Assembly (NCBI GenBank): GCA_019264505.1
Contig: JAHUZY010000255.1
Location: forward strand, 1-6,447
Direction: 5' to 3'
Length of the DNA stretch: 6,447 bases
Origin: Phenylobacterium sp.
Lineage (GTDB): Bacteria; Pseudomonadota; Alphaproteobacteria; Caulobacterales; Caulobacteraceae
Notes under the pieces: generated by a model
Seen by the model: the letters and a program-made list of their open reading frames with translations, nothing else
What the model was told of the DNA's origin: nothing
Databases searched by the model: none
Made by a program: the position numbers and the translations under genes
In this document: one piece after another, positions 1 to 3,885 of the stretch
Position numbering within the stretch: position 1 is the first letter of the stretch
How the letters are laid out: every line of letters starts with the position of its first letter

Positions 1-34
1 GGACAAGGTCGAGGCCGCCAAGGCCGCCGGCTGA
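1..34 (+). CDS. 3' end of an unidentified gene
   Basis: The first bases read in frame as Asp-Lys-Val-Glu-Ala-Ala-Lys-Ala-Ala-Gly and then a TGA stop at 32-34. This Ala/Lys-rich tail is too short to identify a family. It is taken as a real gene end because the stop is followed 10 bp later by the GTG start of the Nudix gene, and because the GAGG that could serve as that gene's ribosome-binding site (33-36) overlaps the stop. That spacing suggests a two-gene operon with translational coupling. The frame is open to the window edge, but so short a stretch could be open by chance. Confidence 0.5.
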   Translation, partial: DKVEAAKAAG

Positions 35-44
35 GGCGCCGCCG

Positions 45-671
45 GTGACCTGCCGCTTCGACGCGGCGTTCCGCCAGGAGCTTTCGGGCCGCCTGCAGAC
101 CTTCCCGCGGAGCGTCCATCCGCAGGCGGGCCTGATGGCGGCCGCCGTGGCCATCACCCTGGGGGCGGCCGACGACGGCTCGGGCCAGGCGGCCTTCCTG
201 CTGACCAGGCGGGCCGCCACCCTGCGCGCCCATGCCGGCCAATGGGCCCTGCCCGGCGGCCGCTGCGATCCCGGCGAGACCCTGGAGGTCGCCGCCCTGC
301 GGGAGCTGGAGGAGGAGCTGGGGCTCACCCTGCCGCCGGAGAACATCCTGGGGGTGCTGGACGACTATCCGACGCGGTCGGGCTATGCGATCGCCCCGGT
401 GGTGGCCTGGCTCGATGATCCCGGCCAGATCCGGCCCAATCCCGACGAGGTGGCCTCGGTCCATCACATCCGCCTGGACGGGCTGATGGCCGACCATGCG
501 GTGGACTTCGAGACCATCCCCGAGAGCCCCCGCCAGGTCATCCGCCTGTTGATCGGCGACCAGCACATCCATGCGCCCACCGCGGCCCTGATCTATCAGC
601 TGCGCGAACTGGTGGCCGGCCGCGTCACCCGGGTGGCCGAACTCGACCAGCCGGTCTTCGCCTGGCGGTAG
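45..671 (+). CDS. Nudix hydrolase, CoA diphosphatase-like
   Basis: A 208-residue hydrolase predicted to cleave a nucleoside diphosphate linked to another moiety, most likely coenzyme A, to 3',5'-ADP and a phosphopantetheine product in the cytoplasm. The complete Nudix box GX5EX7REUXEEXGU lies at residues 72-94, with catalytic-helix residues R86, E87, E90 and E91. Just before it, residues 52-72 follow the CoA-pyrophosphatase signature (LLTxR, then R, then GQ, ending PGG); the usual Phe before PGG is Leu (L69). That upstream motif is what separates this family from general Nudix enzymes. The GTG start at 45 is preferred because GAGG at 33-36 sits 8 bp upstream and the N-terminal helix fits the family; the next good start is ATG 135 (Met31). 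It appears coupled to the gene ending at 34 and converges on parE. The Nudix assignment is very safe; the CoA substrate is inferred from the motif. Confidence 0.9.
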   Translation: MTCRFDAAFRQELSGRLQTFPRSVHPQAGLMAAAVAITLGAADDGSGQAAFLLTRRAATLRAHAGQWALPGGRCDPGETLEVAALRELEEELGLTLPPENILGVLDDYPTRSGYAIAPVVAWLDDPGQIRPNPDEVASVHHIRLDGLMADHAVDFETIPESPRQVIRLLIGDQHIHAPTAALIYQLRELVAGRVTRVAELDQPVFAWR

Positions 672-680
672 GAGACAGGC

Positions 681-1007
681 TCAGGCTTCGGAGGCCGGGC
701 CGAAATCCTCCCGGAAGCGGGCGATCTGGTGCATGCGCTCGTGGAGTACGGTGACAATCCCAACCTCGCCATCAGCCAATTCGCGCCAGTAGATCATGTG
801 GCGCTCGTAGCGTGTGACATAGCCTTCGACGCCAAACTCGGCAGGCACGGGCCGCCAGAACACTCGGCGCGCCGCAATAGCCTCGAACTGCGCAAAGATC
901 CCGCGGATGTAGCGTTCGGCCTGAGCCTCCCCCCATTGTTCCAAGGTATGACGGTGGATGTCTTCCAGCCGGACAAGGGCTGCAGCCTGAATACGAAATC
1001 CGCTCAT
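681..1007 (-). CDS. parE: RelE/ParE-family toxin
   Basis: A 108-residue protein of the RelE/ParE superfamily, the toxin half of a type II toxin-antitoxin pair. Family landmarks are an N-terminal strand (FRIQAAAL), a helical hairpin with WGEAQAERYIRGIF at about residues 25-38, and a C-terminal sheet with RHMIYWREL (about 69-77) and the typical TVLHERMHQIARF ending (about 86-98). ParE toxins act on DNA gyrase and RelE toxins cut mRNA on the ribosome. The sequence is closer to the ParE style, but the target cannot be settled by eye. Its ATG overlaps the antitoxin stop by 4 bp (ATGA, 1004-1007), so the two are translationally coupled. Its stop lies 9 bp from the stop of the convergent Nudix gene and no terminator is visible between them. 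The gene is full length and looks intact. Confidence 0.88.
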   Translation of the reverse strand: MSGFRIQAAALVRLEDIHRHTLEQWGEAQAERYIRGIFAQFEAIAARRVFWRPVPAEFGVEGYVTRYERHMIYWRELADGEVGIVTVLHERMHQIARFREDFGPASEA

Positions 1008-1270
1008 CCCGCGGACTTCGGTCTGACCTTCTTGAGAAACGCATCAACGTCAGTGCGGGCGAAGCTCTCGTCCGCATGGCTAAAGGCTTGCTGCAGCTCA
1101 GCCTGGAGACGTGCGAAATTCTCCGCCTCCCGCTCCGCCATATCGCGACGGATCAGGTCCCGGACGTATTCGCTGACATTCTCGTAGGCGCCGCTGTCCC
1201 CCACATTGGCCGCGACGAAGTCGCTCAGCGGCCCGGTGACGCGGACATTCAAGGTCATTGGCTTCGACAT
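1004..1270 (-). CDS. parD: ParD-type ribbon-helix-helix antitoxin
   Basis: An 88-residue antitoxin expected to bind the ParE-like protein encoded next to it and to repress its own operon. Residues 6-43 form a ribbon-helix-helix DNA-binding unit: a short basic strand (TLNVRVTG), helix A around SDFVAANV, the turn GDSGAYENVSEYV, and a second helix ending in RDLIRRD. The rest (about 44-88) is a charged helix and tail (EREAENFARLQAELQQAF) of the kind that wraps the toxin. The ATG at 1270 is preceded by AAGGAG (plus-strand 1276-1281) with a 5-bp spacer, which fixes the start. The gene lies 60 bp downstream of flhB on the same strand, but the strong ribosome-binding site, a TATGAT -10-like box and an inverted repeat suggest its own regulated promoter. 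The pair may be a laterally acquired module; that is inference. Confidence 0.88.
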   Translation of the reverse strand: MSKPMTLNVRVTGPLSDFVAANVGDSGAYENVSEYVRDLIRRDMAEREAENFARLQAELQQAFSHADESFARTDVDAFLKKVRPKSAG

Positions 1271-1277
1271 GAGCGCT

Positions 1278-1298
1278 CCTTATGTCCACATCATAAGG
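1278..1298 (-). promoter_or_regulatory. Putative parD autoregulatory operator (perfect inverted repeat)
   Basis: CCTTATG (1278-1284) and CATAAGG (1292-1298) are perfect 7-bp inverted arms separated by 7 bp. A smaller nested repeat, ATGT-CC-ACAT, occupies 1282-1291. The element lies 7 bp upstream of the parD ATG. Its gene-proximal arm overlaps the AAGGAG ribosome-binding site (1276-1281), and a TATGAT -10-like hexamer (1290-1295, read on the minus strand) falls inside it. ParD-type proteins repress their own operons through such palindromes, so this is the natural binding site. No convincing -35 box is visible 16-18 bp further upstream. Confidence 0.55.
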
Positions 1299-1310
1299 GA
1301 ATATCAGGAT

Positions 1311-1331
1311 GGGCGCCACTGTGACGCGCCC
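1311..1331 (-). terminator. GC hairpin at the flhB stop (weak terminator candidate)
   Basis: GGGCGC (1311-1316) and GCGCCC (1326-1331) form a perfect 6-bp all-GC stem with a 9-base loop, beginning at the last base of the flhB stop codon. On the flhB strand it is followed by ATCCTGATATTCCC rather than a run of T, so a classical intrinsic terminator is doubtful. It could still attenuate read-through from the flagellar operon into parD or protect the 3' end of the message. Confidence 0.3.
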
Positions 1332-2419
1332 TAGCGCAGCGGCCTCGCCCGGGGCGGCGGGGCGGCGCGGGCGCCCATGATGAAGCCGATGATCTTGGCC
1401 ACGGCCTCGAAGTGGGCCGGCGGAATGGTCTGGTCGATCTCGACGGCGGCGTAGAGGGCGCGGGCCAGCGGCGGGTCTTCGATCACCGGGACGCCGGCCT
1501 CTTCGGCGGTCGCGCGGATGCGGAGGGCCACGGCGTCCAGGCCCTTGGCCACGCATTCCGGCGCGCCGGCGCTGCCGGCCTCGTACTTCAGCGCCACGGC
1601 GTAGTGGGTCGTGTTCATCACCACCACGGTGGCGGTGGGCACCGCGGCCATCATGCGCCGGCGGGCGCGGTCATGGCGCATCTGGCGCAGCTTGGCCTTG
1701 ATCAGCGGGTCGCCGTCGGTCTGCTTGTACTCTTCCTTGATCTCGTGGCGGCTCATCATCTGCTTCTTGAGGAAGCGCTGCTTCTGCCAGAGCCAGTCCA
1801 CGGCGGTGATCACCAGCATGAGCGCGATGACGGCGAACACCATCTGGCGCAGCACCTCGGCGCTGAACGGCAGCATGGCCGCAGGATCCAGAGCCGAAAG
1901 GGTCTGGAACTCATGGAAGTGCGGTTTGAGCACCCAGTAGGAGACCCCGGCGACGGCCAGGATCTTGGCGATCGACTTGACGAACTGAGCCAGGCCGTCG
2001 GGGCCGAAGATCCGCTGGAATCCCGAGAGCGGTGAGACCTTCTTGAAGTCCGGCTTGGCCTTGTCCGGCGTGAACAGGAAGCCGTGCTGCACCAGATTGC
2101 CGGCCATGCCGCCGATGGCCGCGGTGGCCAGGACGGCGGCCAGCGCCGGGGCCGCAGCCATCATGGCCATGCGCGCCACATTCACCCCGCCCCCGCCCTC
2201 CAGCTGGATCTGCTCGGGATGGGCGATGAAGGGCAGCAGCGCCGCGGCCATGGACTTGGCCAGCCAGCCGCCGAAGATGGCGATGGCGCCAGCGGAAAAG
2301 GCGAGCGCCATCAGGGGGGCCAGGTCCTGGGTCTTGGCCACATCCCCCTTTTCCCGCGACTGTTCGAGTTTTCGCGGGGTGGCCTCTTCTGTTTTCGATG
2401 ACTGGTCGGTTTCAGCCAT
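1331..2419 (-). CDS. flhB: Flagellar type III export switch protein FlhB
   Basis: A 362-residue inner-membrane protein of the flagellar export gate that switches secretion from rod/hook to filament substrates. The N-terminus has the family signature KTEEATPRKLEQSREKGDVAKT (residues 9-30). About four hydrophobic segments follow (near 36-57, 87-109, 146-165 and 190-211), with the cytoplasmic-loop motif TPDKAKPDFKKVSPLSGF at 117-134. The linker and cytosolic domain start near 213 with QKQRFLKKQMMSRHEIKEEYKQ and end with the conserved PVIEDPPLARALY (311-323). The autocleavage motif, normally Asn-Pro-Thr-His, reads N269-T270-T271-H272 here (codons AAC ACG ACC CAC; Thr270 is plus-strand 1610-1612). 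FlhB cleaves itself between Asn and Pro, so the change may affect processing. The start ATG lies 3 bp after the fliR stop with no obvious ribosome-binding site, which implies coupling. The length is normal and the frame intact. Confidence 0.97.
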   Translation of the reverse strand: MAETDQSSKTEEATPRKLEQSREKGDVAKTQDLAPLMALAFSAGAIAIFGGWLAKSMAAALLPFIAHPEQIQLEGGGGVNVARMAMMAAAPALAAVLATAAIGGMAGNLVQHGFLFTPDKAKPDFKKVSPLSGFQRIFGPDGLAQFVKSIAKILAVAGVSYWVLKPHFHEFQTLSALDPAAMLPFSAEVLRQMVFAVIALMLVITAVDWLWQKQRFLKKQMMSRHEIKEEYKQTDGDPLIKAKLRQMRHDRARRRMMAAVPTATVVVMNTTHYAVALKYEAGSAGAPECVAKGLDAVALRIRATAEEAGVPVIEDPPLARALYAAVEIDQTIPPAHFEAVAKIIGFIMGARAAPPPRARPLR

Positions 2420-2422
2420 GGA

Positions 2423-3178
2423 TCACAGGAAGTTCGCCAGCAGCGCCCGGTAGCGGTCGACCCAGACCATGCCCAGCACGCCGAGGCTGAGCGCGAAGAT
2501 CGACAGGGACGACAGCACCAGGAGCGGGGTGGCCACGAAGAAGATCTGGAAGGCCGGCATCACCCGGCCCACCAGGCCTGCGGCGATGTTGAAGATCAGC
2601 GAAAACACCACCACCGGGGCGGCCAGCTGCAGGCCGAGCGCAAAGGCCTCGGCAGTGGTCTGCACCGCCAGCTGGGCGGCGTCCCCTACGGGCACGTCGC
2701 CCCCGAACGGGAACAGGCGATAGGAGGAGACGATGGCCGCCAGGAACATGTGGTGCAGGTCGGTGACCATGATCAGGGTCACCCCCATGACGGTCAGGAA
2801 GGTCGACAGCGAGGTCGAGGGCTGGGCCTGGCCGGGATTGGCGGTCTGGGAGAAGGCCAGCGTCGACTGGATCGAGACGATCTCGCCAGCGATGCCCAGC
2901 GCGGCCAGCATCATGCGCAGGATCAGGCCGATCATCAGGCCGATCAGGATCTCGCGGAAGATCTGGGCGAACATGGCGCCGTTGGTCCCGGGCACCGCGC
3001 CCACCTGCCCCCCCAGGACCGGGAACATCATCAGGGCGAACAGGAAGGCGAAGGCTAGCCGGATGCGGGCCGGCACCGCCCCGTCGCCGACGCCGGGCAT
3101 CAGCATCATCAGGGCGCCGAGCCGCGCGAAGATCAGGCCGGCGGCATAGACCTGGGGGGCCGAGGCATAGGCTTCCAT
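2423..3178 (-). CDS. fliR: Flagellar export gate protein FliR
   Basis: A 251-residue polytopic inner-membrane protein that, with FliP and FliQ, forms the export channel of the flagellar type III apparatus. It is hydrophobic almost throughout. Family landmarks are an early FARLGALMMLMPGVGDGAVP (residues 17-36), REILIGLMIGL (75-85), a loop with AFSQTANPGQAQPSTS (108-123), and the hallmark GRVMPAFQIFFVATPL (204-219) before the last hydrophobic segment. Length is as expected for FliR. The ATG at 3178 lies 4 bp after the fliQ stop, and the gene ends 3 bp before flhB, so the three form a tight operon. No defects are visible. Confidence 0.96.
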   Translation of the reverse strand: MEAYASAPQVYAAGLIFARLGALMMLMPGVGDGAVPARIRLAFAFLFALMMFPVLGGQVGAVPGTNGAMFAQIFREILIGLMIGLILRMMLAALGIAGEIVSIQSTLAFSQTANPGQAQPSTSLSTFLTVMGVTLIMVTDLHHMFLAAIVSSYRLFPFGGDVPVGDAAQLAVQTTAEAFALGLQLAAPVVVFSLIFNIAAGLVGRVMPAFQIFFVATPLLVLSSLSIFALSLGVLGMVWVDRYRALLANFL

Positions 3179-3182
3179 GGCC

Positions 3183-3446
3183 CTACATGGCCGCGATGCG
3201 GGCGGCGATCTGGTTCATGAAGCTCGACATCAGCGCTCCCATCAGGGGCAGGAAGAGCAGCAGCGACAGGAAGATGGCCACGATCTTGGGCGCATAGACC
3301 AGGGTGGCTTCCTGGATCTGGGTCAGCGCCTGCATCAGGCCGATACCCACGCCCACCACCAGGCCCACGATCAGCACCGGCGCCGACAGCTGGATGGTCA
3401 GCCAGATGGCGTCACGGCCAATATCCAGAACCTCGGCGCCATTCAT
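3183..3446 (-). CDS. fliQ: Flagellar export gate protein FliQ
   Basis: An 87-residue inner-membrane protein with two hydrophobic hairpin segments (about residues 16-38 and 53-73) around the family hallmark LTQIQEATLVYAPKI (41-55). It packs around FliP/FliR in the flagellar export gate. The start chosen is ATG 3446: it gives the usual FliQ length (87-90) and a clear AAAGGG ribosome-binding site 6 bp upstream (plus-strand 3453-3458). An in-frame ATG at 3494 would add 16 polar, Pro/Cys-containing residues not typical of the family. It is the first gene of the fliQ-fliR-flhB operon here; fliP is not adjacent. Confidence 0.95.
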   Translation of the reverse strand: MNGAEVLDIGRDAIWLTIQLSAPVLIVGLVVGVGIGLMQALTQIQEATLVYAPKIVAIFLSLLLFLPLMGALMSSFMNQIAARIAAM

Positions 3447-3499
3447 CGCGCGCCCTTTCGGCAAGCAGGGGGAACTGCGCTGGACAATGGACAAACGTG

Positions 3500-3505
3500 G
3501 TTAAC
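3500..3505 (-). promoter_or_regulatory. GTTAAC motif upstream of fliQ (possible CtrA half-site)
   Basis: The palindrome GTTAAC lies 53 bp upstream of the fliQ start. In Caulobacter-type bacteria the master regulator CtrA activates early flagellar operons through TTAA-N7-TTAAC. Here one half-site is perfect, but the second half at the right spacing is poor in either direction (TGTCC downstream, TCCA upstream). It is therefore only a candidate for a degenerate CtrA site. A short direct repeat, GGACAAT/GGACAAA (plus strand 3483-3496), lies between it and the gene. Confidence 0.3.
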
Positions 3506-3540
3506 GAAGGGTGGAGGCGGTGGGCTGTGCGGTGGCGTGT

Positions 3541-3850
3541 GGGCTCTGAGCCGTAGTTCGCAATGTCCGCTCTACGGCAAGGTGCCAGACGCGGGTCAAA
3601 GACGCTGTGCAACGACCGGGTTGGGCTCTGAGCCGAAGCTCGCAATGTCCGCTCTACGGCAACGTGCCAGCCGCGCGTCATAGACGCTGCGCAACGACCG
3701 GGTTGGGCTCCAAGCAGTCCTCGGGGATGTCCGCTTCCCGGAAGGGTGTATCGGTTCAGCCCGAAGGACCGGGGCGGGCTCTTCGCCAAACCTCGAAAGG
3801 TCCGCTTCCTGATGTGTCGAGCTCGCCCCGGCGCGTCGCGCAAGTTCGGG
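3541..3850. repeat. Degenerate ~82-bp intergenic repeat array, four copies
   Basis: Four related units start with GGGCT at 3541, 3623, 3705 and 3776. Units 1 and 2 are 82 bp long and match at 75 of 82 positions. Unit 3 keeps the 82-bp spacing but has diverged, and unit 4 is 71 bp further on. Every copy has the core GTCCGCT (3565, 3647, 3729 and 3800). In unit 1 the core is flanked by a perfect 6-bp inverted pair, CCGTAG (3551-3556) and CTACGG (3572-3577); unit 2 keeps it with one mismatch. Unit 4 has ACCT-CGAA-AGGT (3790-3801) before the core. The end of unit 4 resembles the end of unit 2 with about 9 bp missing (GCGCGTC joined directly to GCGCAA). The 82-bp period is not a multiple of three, so successive copies are read in different frames, which argues against coding. 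The function is unknown. Confidence 0.8.
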
Positions 3851-3885
3851 CTGGAAATCTCGCCCCAGCATGCCAGGGTTATTCC

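Larger units (their letters stand above)
3447..3885. other. Intergenic region between divergent fliQ and the NACHT gene
   Basis: This 439-bp stretch holds, from left to right, the fliQ ribosome-binding site, the GTTAAC motif, a G-rich spacer (about 3506-3540), the four-unit repeat array (3541-3850) and about 35 bp in front of the NACHT gene. Overlapping reading frames here on both strands are products of the repeat and look non-coding. No convincing -35/-10 pair for the rightward gene and no T-tract terminator were seen. The only ribosome-binding candidate for the rightward gene is the weak AGGG at 3875-3878. Confidence 0.6.

Noticed and set aside
1412..2035. A 207-codon plus-strand frame opposite flhB
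   Set aside because: It is His/Gly/Arg-rich and antisense to the conserved cytosolic domain of FlhB, with no supporting motif.
3447..3494. 16-residue N-terminal extension of FliQ from ATG 3494
   Set aside because: FliQ is normally 87-90 residues. ATG 3446 has a good ribosome-binding site at the right spacing, and the extension is polar and unlike the family.
3541..3850. A CRISPR array
   Set aside because: The units are contiguous, degenerate, about 82 bp long and have no unique spacers between identical short repeats. No cas gene is visible.
3412..3871. Two overlapping minus-strand frames (143 and 91 codons) across the repeat array
   Set aside because: Their similar peptides come from the repeat units. 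The 82-bp period is not a multiple of three, so copies are read in different frames, and one of them overlaps the start of fliQ. They are probably repeat-derived artefacts.
3727..3885. Upstream in-frame ATG at 3727 as the start of the NACHT protein
   Set aside because: The frame is open back to a TGA at 3547, but the added 53 residues would be encoded by repeat DNA. The nuclease domain is complete from the ATG at 3886.
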